DNA from: JANXQZ01 sp038225555
Lineage (GTDB): Bacteria; Acidobacteriota; Terriglobia; Bryobacterales; Bryobacteraceae
Reading direction: 5' to 3'
Length of the DNA stretch: 64,000 nt
NCBI GenBank assembly: GCA_038225555.1
Contig: JBBRRB010000002.1
Location: 124,001-188,000, forward strand
Within the stretch, counting starts at the first letter, position 1; every line of letters starts with the position of its first letter. The translations under genes were made by a program, and so were the position numbers. Of the stretch, positions 25,127 to 34,043 are shown piece by piece. The notes under the pieces were generated by a model that was not told the DNA's origin, searched no databases, and worked only from the letters and a program-made list of their open reading frames with translations.

Positions 25127-27052
25127 TCAAGATTGGGATATTTCGAGTTCGGCCGAAACTTGCTCCCATTCCGCAAGTAGCGAGCTAAGATCGCCGCGCC
25201 GCTGTTCCATCAAACTTGTCTGCTTCAGCGTCTCCTCGGTGCTGACGAAATTCGACAGCGCCGACTCGTGACCTGCGATCTCTCCCTCCACCCGTGCGAT
25301 GCTCGCTTCGAGTTGCTCGCAGCGGTCCCTCATTTGACGAAGCTTCAGAGGATTTACTCGCTTCACCGCAGCAGCAGGCGCTGGCGCAGCGGTAACGGCA
25401 TGGGTACCGTTCAACCCGCCTTGCGGGGTTAATTCGAGCGAGAGAGGCTTGCCTTCCTTACGCCACAAATAATCCTGATAGTTGCCAGGAAATATCCGCA
25501 CCTCGCTTTCCCCAACCTCGAATATGCGAGTGGCAAGATTGTCAATGAAGTAGCGGTCGTGCGAAACGAATACCAGAGTGCCGTTGAACTCCTGCAGCGC
25601 CTCCAGCAGAACATCCTTAGCGCGCATGTCCAAGTGATTCGTTGGCTCGTCGAGCAGCAGAAAATTGCTCGGGTGGAGCAGCATGCGCGCCAGTGCGTAA
25701 CGATTGCGCTCGCCCCCCGATAGGACCCCGATGCGCTTAAATACGTCATCCTCTGAAAACAGGAAGCATCCGAGCACGCTGCGCAACTCAGTCTGGGTCG
25801 ACTTGCCCGCGACGTCGTATAAATCGTCCAGCATGCGGGCGTCTGGATTCAATTCCTTGTACTGATCCTGCGCGAAGTAGTCAGGCTCCACATTATGGCC
25901 CAGCTTGTACTCGCCGCTAGACAGCGGTTCGGTTCCGGCGAGCAGTTTAATGAGCGTCGATTTACCCGCCCCGTTCACACCCACTAGCGCGATACGGTCG
26001 CCTCGTTCGATGACGAAATCCACACCGCTAAACACGTGTTTGTCGCCATAGCTTTTCGAGACATTCTTGAACTCGGCCACCACGCGGCCGCTCGCCTTCG
26101 GCTGAGGGAAGGAGAAATGAATCGTCTTTTCGTCCGGCGGCACTTCGATGCGCTCGATTTTGTCCAGCTCCTTGATGCGGCTCTGAACCTGTTTCGCCTT
26201 CGTCGCCTGCGCCCGGAAGCGATTGATGAAGGCCTCGAGAGCTTCAATGCGCTCGCGCTGATTGCGATAGGCGGCTTCGAGCTGCAGTTTCCGCTCGGCT
26301 TTCTGAGTCAGATACTTCTCGTAGTTGCCGCTATAAAAAAAGACCTGTTTGTTCCAGATTTCGCAGGTTTTGCTGACCGTAACGTCGAGAAAATACCGAT
26401 CATGGGAGATGAGCACGAAGGCGTTAGGATAGTCCCGAAGATACTCTTCCAGCCAGTTGCGCGCCTCCAGGTCCAAGTGATTTGTGGGCTCGTCCAGCAG
26501 CAGGAGATTAGGCTGTTCCAGCAGCAGTTTTCCCAACGCGATGCGCATCTGCCAACCGCCCGAGAACTCCTCCGTGCGACGGTTCCAATCTTCGCTTGGG
26601 AATCCCAGGCCCGATAAAACGCTGCCGACCTTCGCCTCCAAAGCATACCCGTCGCGCGTGTGAAATTCGCTCTGGAGCCGCTGAAAGCGGTCGGCCACTT
26701 GATGATATTCGTCGCTCTCGGGATCGAGTTCGCCCATCGAGTGCGCGAGGGTTTCCATCTCGCGCTCCATATCTTTGAGCCGGTCGAAAACCGACATGCA
26801 TTCGTTGAAGACGCTCCGCCCCGACAGGCTAAGACCGTCCTGCGGCAGATACCCGGCCGTGATCCCTTTCGTCTGACTGAGTGAGCCGTAGTCGAGCGTT
26901 TCCAGACCCGCCAATACTTTAAGCAGAGTGGACTTGCCGGTGCCATTCGCCCCGACCAAACCGACACGCTCCTTGGGCGTAATCAGCCAGTTCAGGTTAT
27001 CGAACAACAACTTGGGACCGAAACGTTTTCCGGCAGCGGACAACTGAATCAT
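25127..27052 (-). CDS. ABC-F family ATPase (Uup/EttA-type ribosome-associated factor)
   Basis: 641 residues from ATG at 27052, the usual start of the family (MIQLSAAGKRFGPKLLFDNL); the frame is open ~108 bases earlier. Two ABC domains with Walker A GANGTGKST (34-42) and GVNGAGKST, signatures FSGGWQMRIA and LSGGERNRYA, and twice LDEPTNHLD. They are joined by a long linker with the ABC_tran_Xtn charged helices, and a coiled C-terminal extension (DRCEQLEASIARVEGEIAGH). There are no membrane helices. ABC-F proteins act on the ribosome or DNA junctions. It is closest by layout to the Uup branch; the precise role is unknown. Confidence 0.92.
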   Translation of the reverse strand: MIQLSAAGKRFGPKLLFDNLNWLITPKERVGLVGANGTGKSTLLKVLAGLETLDYGSLSQTKGITAGYLPQDGLSLSGRSVFNECMSVFDRLKDMEREMETLAHSMGELDPESDEYHQVADRFQRLQSEFHTRDGYALEAKVGSVLSGLGFPSEDWNRRTEEFSGGWQMRIALGKLLLEQPNLLLLDEPTNHLDLEARNWLEEYLRDYPNAFVLISHDRYFLDVTVSKTCEIWNKQVFFYSGNYEKYLTQKAERKLQLEAAYRNQRERIEALEAFINRFRAQATKAKQVQSRIKELDKIERIEVPPDEKTIHFSFPQPKASGRVVAEFKNVSKSYGDKHVFSGVDFVIERGDRIALVGVNGAGKSTLIKLLAGTEPLSSGEYKLGHNVEPDYFAQDQYKELNPDARMLDDLYDVAGKSTQTELRSVLGCFLFSEDDVFKRIGVLSGGERNRYALARMLLHPSNFLLLDEPTNHLDMRAKDVLLEALQEFNGTLVFVSHDRYFIDNLATRIFEVGESEVRIFPGNYQDYLWRKEGKPLSLELTPQGGLNGTHAVTAAPAPAAAVKRVNPLKLRQMRDRCEQLEASIARVEGEIAGHESALSNFVSTEETLKQTSLMEQRRGDLSSLLAEWEQVSAELEISQS

Positions 27053-27214
27053 TTCTGGAACGTTCTCAGGTTCTATTGTCGCATTGGCTCCGCCTGGCCA
27101 AAAACCACCAGCAGCGGTTCTGGTCGGCCAAACCTTTCGAAACGTCTTCCTAAAAATCAATAACTTAACTTTGGAAAGTGGCGTGCAATGAGTTGACGCG
27201 GAGAAAGAAATCTC

Positions 27215-27526
27215 ATGAAATCTAAATTGCTTGCGGTACTGTTTCTTGCTGGAACGTCACTCTTCGCAGGACCTCGCGTGTTCTTTGGTGCCAGCGTCGG
27301 CCCGGGATACGGGTATTATGCCCCGCCGCCTCCGCGTCCCATTGTGTACGCCAGGCCAGCTTACCCTGGGCCGGGTTATTCTTGGGTCGATGGTTACTAT
27401 GTTCCCTACGGTCCACGTTACGTTTGGCGATCCGGTTATTGGGGCCGCCCTCCGTACGCACGTTCCTATTGGGTTGCGCCCCGTTACTATGGACACCGCT
27501 ACTATAATGGCTATTGGCGAAGGTAG
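27215..27526 (+). CDS. Small exported YXWXXXY-repeat protein
   Basis: 103 residues with GGAGAAAG upstream. A signal peptide (1-19) precedes a Tyr/Pro/Gly-rich mature part with repeats such as YSWVDGYYVPYGPRYVWRSG and a final YYNGYWRR. This resembles envelope proteins described as YXWXXXY or WXXGXW repeat proteins. Function is unknown. The gene is divergent from the ABC-F gene and convergent with the histidine kinase. Confidence 0.75.
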   Translation: MKSKLLAVLFLAGTSLFAGPRVFFGASVGPGYGYYAPPPPRPIVYARPAYPGPGYSWVDGYYVPYGPRYVWRSGYWGRPPYARSYWVAPRYYGHRYYNGYWRR

Positions 27527-27583
27527 GACGCCTGCGAATGGACGCGGGGTTACGGTCTCGTAGGCGGCAATCCCACATAATCT

Positions 27584-28966
27584 CTAATGCGCTGCTGGCA
27601 GCCGCACCTGGAACCGCGTATCGCCTGGCTTGGACTTCAGCGCCACCTCGCCGCGATGAGCGCGCACGATGCGGTAAACCATATCAAGCCCAAGCCCGGT
27701 GCCCTGGCCCGCTCCCTTGGTAGTGAAGAAGGGCTCGAATACGCGGTCTTGAATCTCTTTCGGGATCCCAGGACCATTATCGCCAATCTCTACCAGCACA
27801 AATCCAAGCTCGCGCGCCGTCCGGATGCGCAGTTGCCCCTTGCCATCCATGGCATCGGCTGCATTGTCGATCAGATTCGTCCAGACCTGGTTTAGTTCGC
27901 TGCCTCGCGCGCAGACCGGCGGAAGTTTCGGCTCATATTCACGCTCTACCGAAATGCCGTGTTTGAGACGATGCCACAGCATAGTCAGAGTGCTCTCGAT
28001 GCCCTTAGTGACGTCGATCTCCTGCTCCGGCATTTGGTCCATATACGAATATTCTTTGATCGCCTGCACGAGTTCGGCAATTCGCCCGGTACTATTTTCG
28101 ATGTCGCCAGCCAGCCGGTCCACGGTAACCCCGGCAGTCACCCTCGTCAAGGCGTCTTCGAGCAGCTCATTTGGAAACTCTCCCGCCACTTGCTCCAGAC
28201 ATCCAACATCAAAGCCGCTCTCCACCAGGCTCGCCGACAACTCCCACGTCTTTTCGATCCCATGCCGGCCCAGCCACTCGGTCATGCGCTCCTCCCGATC
28301 GCTGCGGTCCAACGAATCCAAAACGGAGCTTTCGGTTCGGTCCGCCAACTCGCGCTCTACGCACGTGAGCATCGCCCGCTGCGGAGGGGTCAGAGTATGT
28401 TCATCGATTCGGATGGTGGCAGCCCGCAGCTCCTTCACCGCGTCTTTCAGGCTGCTGGCTGCCCGCCGCGCAGCCGTTGCAGGATTGTTTAACTCATGCG
28501 CCAGACCCGCCGAAAGTTTCCCCAGGGCCATCATCTTTTCGCGCTGGACATCCATCTTAGTCACTTCGCGAATACGGTCCGACATGATCGACACGAGACG
28601 CTGCCCAAGAGCGGGCACTCGCTCCAGCATTTCTGGGAAGTGCTTCTTGTCGAGCAGAGCGACGCGCGTGGGAAGGATTGCCCTCGAAGTGAGCGGAAAC
28701 ACCGTCAGCCGCGAGAAAGGCAGCATGCCGGTAACATCGCCCGCGCGGGCCACAAAGGAGCGTCCGGTGCCCCCCGTTTCGCTATGGCCCTGCGTTTCGC
28801 CTTCCAGGATCACGCATAGAAATTGCGCGGGATCGCCTGCGCGAATAAAAATCTCGCCTGCCGCAATATCGCGAACGCTCATCCTTCCCGCCAACCATTC
28901 CAAATCTTCGTGCGGAAGATCGGCGAATGCGGGGATCCGGCGCAGTTCCTCGCTCAGGGACAGCAC
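27584..28966 (-). CDS. Histidine kinase with N-terminal cyclic-nucleotide-binding (Crp-like) domain
   Basis: 460 residues: Crp-type cNMP-binding beta-barrel at about 10-125 (GEIFIRAGDPAQFLCVILEG), HisKA-like helices with the phospho-accepting His157 in LAHELNNP, and a HATPase domain at about 350-460 with NLIDNAADAM, GDNGPGIP and GTGLGLDMVYRIVRAHRG. No membrane segment, so it is a soluble kinase sensing an intracellular ligand, as in similar regulatory enzymes. No partner response regulator is adjacent. The gene lies ten bases after the DinB gene's stop and may share its transcript. Confidence 0.88.
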   Translation of the reverse strand: MLSLSEELRRIPAFADLPHEDLEWLAGRMSVRDIAAGEIFIRAGDPAQFLCVILEGETQGHSETGGTGRSFVARAGDVTGMLPFSRLTVFPLTSRAILPTRVALLDKKHFPEMLERVPALGQRLVSIMSDRIREVTKMDVQREKMMALGKLSAGLAHELNNPATAARRAASSLKDAVKELRAATIRIDEHTLTPPQRAMLTCVERELADRTESSVLDSLDRSDREERMTEWLGRHGIEKTWELSASLVESGFDVGCLEQVAGEFPNELLEDALTRVTAGVTVDRLAGDIENSTGRIAELVQAIKEYSYMDQMPEQEIDVTKGIESTLTMLWHRLKHGISVEREYEPKLPPVCARGSELNQVWTNLIDNAADAMDGKGQLRIRTARELGFVLVEIGDNGPGIPKEIQDRVFEPFFTTKGAGQGTGLGLDMVYRIVRAHRGEVALKSKPGDTRFQVRLPAAH

Positions 28967-28975
28967 GATGAGTCT

Positions 28976-29530
28976 TTAACGGCTAGCCGGAGGAACGATT
29001 CCGTTGAGCCGCGCGTAAATCACCATCTGACCGTAGTGGTCGAAGCTGTGCCATACCGGAACCATGGCCATGGACACTCGCGGCACCTTGTCCTTTCCAA
29101 AGGCCGAGGCGACCATCTCGTTCAGGTTTGCATCCGTCAGCGTCCCCATCGCCTTGTGGGCGTAGGCGAAGGAATCCTTCAGGTATTTCACGATCTCCGT
29201 TTTCGTCTTAAGCGAGGCAGGCCCGTTTTCGGATTCCCCCATTTCGGTAGGAGCTTTTTCGCCTAGAACGCTCGCGGACGTCGAGTAGATGACTGCGGCA
29301 ATATGCGACGCCTGCTGCCCAAATGTTCGGGACTTGGCGAATTCGGGTCCAGACGGGACGAAACTGTACTTGTCTGCGGGCATAGCTTCCGCCAGCGACA
29401 CCACCTCGCTTTCGACCATGCTCACCTGTTGGTTAAATGTCTTGCTGAGCGGCGGGCTGGAGGGATCTGCTGCCGAGGAATAAGCGACCGATGCCGCGAA
29501 AACGAGTGTAGCGGAGATGAGGCGTGTCAT
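28976..29530 (-). CDS. Exported DinB-family protein
   Basis: 184 residues. Signal peptide at 1-20 and then a DinB/YfiT-like four-helix bundle. Metal-ligand histidines are in FGQQASHIAAVIY and HSFDHYGQMVIYARLNG, spaced as usual for the family. DinB-like proteins bind a divalent metal; many act as thiol-dependent transferases, but the exported acidobacterial branch is uncharacterised. ATG preceded by GCAGGAGC. Confidence 0.82.
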   Translation of the reverse strand: MTRLISATLVFAASVAYSSAADPSSPPLSKTFNQQVSMVESEVVSLAEAMPADKYSFVPSGPEFAKSRTFGQQASHIAAVIYSTSASVLGEKAPTEMGESENGPASLKTKTEIVKYLKDSFAYAHKAMGTLTDANLNEMVASAFGKDKVPRVSMAMVPVWHSFDHYGQMVIYARLNGIVPPASR

Positions 29531-29596
29531 GAATGCTCCTGCGAGATGAGTCTAACATGTCGGTTAAACAAGCCAATTAAACATGCCGATGCTACT

Positions 29597-30580
29597 ATGA
29601 AGCCGATGCGTCCATTCCTGGTCACGCTGGTGCTGGTTTGGACGGCAGCTTCCATCGCCGCATACGTTTACTCGCAGCAGCAAAATCTGTCCAGAGCGCT
29701 GCTGTTTGCCTTGCTGCCAGCGTTCCTGATCGAGATCGGACTGTACCTGATGCCGGGATTCGAGCGGGTGCGGCGACAGTTCGATCGAATCGGCTCGAAG
29801 CCGGGGCGCGCTTTCCTGCTCACCTGCGGCGCGATCGCACCCTACCTGCTCGAAAGCTTCGCCACGCACACTTTTGCCTTCACTCCGTTTTTGCTTCTAA
29901 CCACGCTCGCTGCGGTCGCTGCGTTCTGGTATGCGGTGTTCCGTCCAGCACCATTGATCGACTTGCTCTTCCTGGCGTTCATGGGAGGCGTGTACGTCAG
30001 CAAGGTGTTCGGGCAGATCTATGTGCGGCCCACGCCGCATTTGCAAATCGAAATCCTTGGCAAGCTGATGTGGATCCGTCTGGGCGCGATGGCCTTGCTC
30101 TCCCTGCGCCGCATCGAGAATGTGCGTTTCGGTTTTCTGCCCAGCTCGGCCGAGTGGAGAATCGGCATCGAACAGTTCCTCTATTTCCTGCCGGTGGGCG
30201 CCCTTGCGGTCTATTTCCTCCGCTTCGCACACTTTCATCCGCTTCCGCTGGTTTGGTGGAAATTCGCCCTGTTCGTGCCCGCTATATTCTGCGGAATCAT
30301 GTGGTCCGTCGCGCTGGGCGAGGAGCTTTTTTTCAGAGGCTTTCTGCAGCAGTTAACCGCCAAAGGACTGCATAGCAAGATTGCCGGACTAGTGGTCGCT
30401 TCCGCTGTCTTCGGAATGGCTCACCTGCCGTACCGATTTTTCCCGAATTGGCGTTTGGCGGTAATGGCGGCGATTGCGGGCATGTTCTATGGCATCGCGT
30501 TCCTCCGCTCGCGCAGCATTCGAGCAAGCATGGTAACGCACGCTTTGGTTGTAACCGCCTGGAAGTCGCTGCTGGTCTAA
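29597..30580 (+). CDS. CPBP family intramembrane metalloprotease
   Basis: 327 residues from ATG at 29597 (one more ATG three codons later). About eight membrane helices. The C-terminal CPBP/Abi domain carries EELFFRG (around residue 242), FGMAHL and a final HALVVT, the metal-binding motifs of Rce1-like proteases. It probably cleaves membrane-embedded or prenylated substrates; in bacteria the family also includes immunity functions toward bacteriocins. Substrate unknown. Confidence 0.87.
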   Translation: MKPMRPFLVTLVLVWTAASIAAYVYSQQQNLSRALLFALLPAFLIEIGLYLMPGFERVRRQFDRIGSKPGRAFLLTCGAIAPYLLESFATHTFAFTPFLLLTTLAAVAAFWYAVFRPAPLIDLLFLAFMGGVYVSKVFGQIYVRPTPHLQIEILGKLMWIRLGAMALLSLRRIENVRFGFLPSSAEWRIGIEQFLYFLPVGALAVYFLRFAHFHPLPLVWWKFALFVPAIFCGIMWSVALGEELFFRGFLQQLTAKGLHSKIAGLVVASAVFGMAHLPYRFFPNWRLAVMAAIAGMFYGIAFLRSRSIRASMVTHALVVTAWKSLLV

Positions 30581-30616
30581 GCGGCGCATTTGATAAACTC
30601 AAGGTTCGTTTACGCC

Positions 30617-31765
30617 GTGACACCTCCCTCTCGCACTGTTTTCGCGATCTTTCTCCTGGCGTCGTTGGCAGGCACGCCGCTCTCGGCCGACAAGAAAAAG
30701 AGAACCTCGGATGAAGACGGCATGACTCTCGAGGTATCCACCAAGGAGAAGAAAAAGAAGAAGAGCGACGAGATGACCCAGACGCTTCCACCTCCCAAGG
30801 AAGCCCCGAGCGCGGTAGCGGCGGAAACGGACCGCCTCTTTTTCCAGGTCTCGCCGCTCTCCTCAAGAGGTCTCTTATCGCAACAGGCGCGGGACGCCAT
30901 GCGAACCTTGTTGCGCTCCAGCCATGGAACCGGCATCGTAAAGATGCGCGCTTTTGTCGCCGGATCCGGTGACATGCGGCGCATTCAGGAGATTGCCGGC
31001 GAGGTATTCGGGGAGAAGCACCTGGCCCTTCCGGCCCTCAGCGTCGTCCAGGCAGGAGCTCTGCCGATGGAAGGCGCTCAGGTCGTGATTGAAAGCATCG
31101 GCGTGGACAAGCGGCCCTTGAATCCGAACGGAGTGGCGTTTTTGTCCGGCCAGGCAACCGGATCGGTGGAGCAGTCCATCGATCAGCTCAAGACGGCGCT
31201 GCGGGCAGGGGGCATGGAGTCTGCGGATCTCCTCAAGGTCACCTGTTTCGTCAGTGCTCTGGAGGAGAGCAGGACCGGACGGGCTGCGCTTGAGGCAACC
31301 TTTCCGGGAGCCGCGCTCAATGTCGTCCAGATGCAGCGTTTGCCTGTTCATCCGGCGGCCGAGTGCGAGGGAGTGGCTCGCTTGCGCAAGTCCCAAGACA
31401 AAGCCGTTACCTACTTGAATCCATCCGGGATGGAAACTTCGCCAAGTTACTCGCAGTTGACGCTGGTGCGGTCGCCCAAAGTGGTCTTTACCAGCACTCA
31501 GATGGGCTTTGGAACGCAGGAGGCTGACGTGAAGCTTGCGTTTGATCGTTTGCAAAAAGCCCTGGGCACTGCCAATTCAAAGCTCGATCATTTAGCCATG
31601 TCGCACATCTACCTGACCTCGAGGTCGATGGCCGACAAAGTCCGCAATGTTCGAAAGACGTTCTTCAGCGCGGTGAGTCCCCCTGCCAGCACGCTGCTTC
31701 CTTTTGAGGGGCTGCCGTCGCTGGACGCTTCGTTTGGAGTGGATGTCGTGGCCGTTCCAGAGTAG
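30617..31765 (+). CDS. Exported protein with tandem RidA/YjgF-like domains
   Basis: 382 residues from GTG at 30617 (TTG at 30590 is an alternative). A signal peptide (to about residue 27) and a very basic Lys-rich segment (TKEKKKKKS) are followed by two RidA/YjgF-type domains at about 75-225 and 250-380. The second has the typical SKLDHLAMSHIYLTSRSMAD and the ending STLLPFEGLPSLDASFGVDV. Canonical RidA hydrolyses reactive enamines in the cytoplasm; a secreted two-domain form is unusual. The RidA arginine needed for activity cannot be placed with certainty, so the function is open. Confidence 0.75.
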   Translation: MTPPSRTVFAIFLLASLAGTPLSADKKKRTSDEDGMTLEVSTKEKKKKKSDEMTQTLPPPKEAPSAVAAETDRLFFQVSPLSSRGLLSQQARDAMRTLLRSSHGTGIVKMRAFVAGSGDMRRIQEIAGEVFGEKHLALPALSVVQAGALPMEGAQVVIESIGVDKRPLNPNGVAFLSGQATGSVEQSIDQLKTALRAGGMESADLLKVTCFVSALEESRTGRAALEATFPGAALNVVQMQRLPVHPAAECEGVARLRKSQDKAVTYLNPSGMETSPSYSQLTLVRSPKVVFTSTQMGFGTQEADVKLAFDRLQKALGTANSKLDHLAMSHIYLTSRSMADKVRNVRKTFFSAVSPPASTLLPFEGLPSLDASFGVDVVAVPE

Positions 31766-31790
31766 CCGGGCGAGGGCGATAGAATCGGTA

Positions 31791-32477
31791 ATGATGCGTT
31801 TGTCGTTCTTTCTCTTCGCAGCCGCGGTTTGGGCTGGCTCTGGCAATCCCGAACTTCAAATCGCCCGTGACCGGCAGGATCGCGCCACTCTGGAGCGCAT
31901 CGCGGTGGAATACCGGGCCGCAGCCGAAAAGCAACAGAACGACGCGAATTCGCAATACCGGCTGGCCTTGGTGGAATCCTACGGCGCCGAAGTCGCCATC
32001 GAGCAGCGTGACAAAGCGAAAGGCCGCGAGTTGGCCGAGGCCGGAATCAAGGCAGCCGAAAAAGCCGTAGCGTTAAATGCCAATTCGTCGGAGTTCAACC
32101 GCATGCTGGGGACGCTCTGCGGTCAGATGATCTCGAGCGCCGGACTGGCCGGAATCAAGTACGGGAAGTGCGCACTGAGTTCGGTGAACAAGGCCATTGA
32201 GCTCGATCCGAAGTCTTCCGATGCATACCTGAGCCATGGCGTAGGGAACTACTACTTGCCTCCAGCGTTTGGAGGCGGCCTGGATCTTGCCATCAAGGAC
32301 TTTCAAAAAGCGATCGAGTTGAACGGAAAATCGGCCGACGCCTATCTTTGGCTCGGCTTGGCGCTGCGCAAGGAGAATAAGCCCGCCGACGCCCGCAAGG
32401 CGTTTCAGAAGTCTCTCGAATTAAATCCGAATCGAGTCTGGACCAAGCAGCAATTAGATAAAACACCGGCTCCGTAA
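31791..32477 (+). CDS. Exported TPR-repeat protein
   Basis: 228 residues from ATG at 31791 (a second ATG follows directly). Signal peptide MMRLSFFLFAAAVWA. At least three TPR-like repeats: NAEYRAAAE-type helices near residues 35-75, KALELDP at about 130-150 and the clear KAIELNGKSADAYLWLGLAL near residue 175. TPRs mediate protein contacts in the periplasm. It directly precedes the membrane protein gene at 32478 with the stop TAA immediately followed by its ATG, implying co-translation. Confidence 0.8.
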   Translation: MMRLSFFLFAAAVWAGSGNPELQIARDRQDRATLERIAVEYRAAAEKQQNDANSQYRLALVESYGAEVAIEQRDKAKGRELAEAGIKAAEKAVALNANSSEFNRMLGTLCGQMISSAGLAGIKYGKCALSSVNKAIELDPKSSDAYLSHGVGNYYLPPAFGGGLDLAIKDFQKAIELNGKSADAYLWLGLALRKENKPADARKAFQKSLELNPNRVWTKQQLDKTPAP

Positions 32478-34034
32478 ATGATGGACCGGCTCGCGGTAGC
32501 CTGCGCCATCGCTGTCATCACGCTGCTCGGATTTTTCGTCTTCCCCGGCCATACCTTCCTCCAGTCCGACACTCAGATTTACGTTCCAATGATGGAGCAT
32601 ATCTGGGACGCCTCCACGTTTCCGCGCGACTTGGTCGCTACCAAACCGCACCTCTCATACACGATCTACGATGAGGTGACTATCGGCATTCGGCGGCTGA
32701 CAGGGGTGTCGTTTGAAACGGCGCTGCTGGCTCAGCAACTGATCTTTCGGGCACTGCAAATCCTAGGTTATTACCTGCTCGCGACGGCGTTACCGCTGGG
32801 GCGGATGCTGGCCCTGATCGTCGCGGCCATCGCGGGATTGGGCGCCAGCATTGCGGGACCGGCAGTGCTGCTGATGGAGTATGAACCCGTCCCACGCGGA
32901 TTTGCCGTGGCTTTGGTTTTTCTTGCGATGGGATTGGCGGTGCACAATCGATACATATGGGCGTCGACGGCGGCTTCGCTCGGTTTTTTGTATCACGCCC
33001 CCACCACCATTCCTTTTTGGCTTTGCTTTTTCACTCTTGTGATCTGGCGGCGGCGGTGGCGGGCGCTTGTGCCTTTGGGGTGTGCGGTAATCGTTATTCT
33101 GGTCGCGGCCCACTTTCAGGTCGGGGTATTCGAGAGACAGAAATTTCTGTTTAGACTCGATGCAGAACTGGAGCGTTTGCAGAAGCTGCGAGCTGCCTAC
33201 AACTGGGTATGGAACTGGGTCGGCGCATTGCTTTGGCAATACGGGATCGCGTGGGCCGCGTCCCTGGTGGCCTTTTGGCGCATCAAACCCCGGTCGGGGC
33301 GCATTTATTGGATCGGGCTGCCAGTCATCGGGCTACTAAGTGTTCCAGTTTCGTATGTGCTGCTGGACGTGTTGAAGTGGGGCCTGATCTCGGAAATCCA
33401 GCCAGCTCGCGCCCTTCTTTTCGTGACGGCTGTCACGATGATCCTGGGTGCGGCTGCCGGCATTCGAGCCGCACAAACGAAGCGATTTGCCGAAGCAGTC
33501 GTCTGGTTCGTCCTGGTATTCGGAATCTCCATGCGAACCTTTGCGGCTTGGCCGGATGCGAAGCAATGGCTGCTGGCATTGGCGCTGGGAATAAGTTTGG
33601 CTTCGCTTGTTCAAAAGGAGCGAATCGCCTGGACCGTTCCTTTGGCCGCATTCCTTTTAATACCGCAAAACCATCCCCGCCTTGAAACCAGAGATCTGGT
33701 TGGACTGGAAACATTCGCCCGCGAGAACACGCCCAAGGACGCGATGTTCCTGTTCTCCGGCATCGGCCATCGTCTGGAACCCGGCATCTTCCGAGCCCGC
33801 GCGATTCGGTCTGTCTATGTCGATTGGAAGTCGGGGGGCCAAGTGAATTACTACCGTTCGCTCGCGGAGGAATGGTGGACGCGCTGGGAACAGGTGAACG
33901 AATTAAAGGATCGGAACCCTGATTCCCGCAAGCTCACGGATCTCGGAATCGACTACGTGGTTTCAAGCGGACCAGCACGTTCGAAGCCTGTATACAGTAA
34001 TGGGACGTACACAGTTTATCTCCTCGTCAGATAG
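32478..34034 (+). CDS. Polytopic membrane protein, GT-C-like (DUF6798-type)
   Basis: 518 residues with about eleven hydrophobic helices and a C-terminal soluble domain (residues about 400-518: ENTPKDAMFLFSGIGHRLEP ... GIDYVVSSGP). The layout resembles the GT-C glycosyltransferase superfamily and proteins grouped as DUF6798, in which an aspartate near the first loop (SDTQIYVPMMEHIWDASTFP here) takes part in transfer of a lipid-linked sugar. No defined activity can be claimed. The gene begins right after the TPR gene stop and sits just ahead of the TIR-hydrolase gene. Confidence 0.65.
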   Translation: MMDRLAVACAIAVITLLGFFVFPGHTFLQSDTQIYVPMMEHIWDASTFPRDLVATKPHLSYTIYDEVTIGIRRLTGVSFETALLAQQLIFRALQILGYYLLATALPLGRMLALIVAAIAGLGASIAGPAVLLMEYEPVPRGFAVALVFLAMGLAVHNRYIWASTAASLGFLYHAPTTIPFWLCFFTLVIWRRRWRALVPLGCAVIVILVAAHFQVGVFERQKFLFRLDAELERLQKLRAAYNWVWNWVGALLWQYGIAWAASLVAFWRIKPRSGRIYWIGLPVIGLLSVPVSYVLLDVLKWGLISEIQPARALLFVTAVTMILGAAAGIRAAQTKRFAEAVVWFVLVFGISMRTFAAWPDAKQWLLALALGISLASLVQKERIAWTVPLAAFLLIPQNHPRLETRDLVGLETFARENTPKDAMFLFSGIGHRLEPGIFRARAIRSVYVDWKSGGQVNYYRSLAEEWWTRWEQVNELKDRNPDSRKLTDLGIDYVVSSGPARSKPVYSNGTYTVYLLVR

Positions 34035-34043
34035 AATTCAGAG

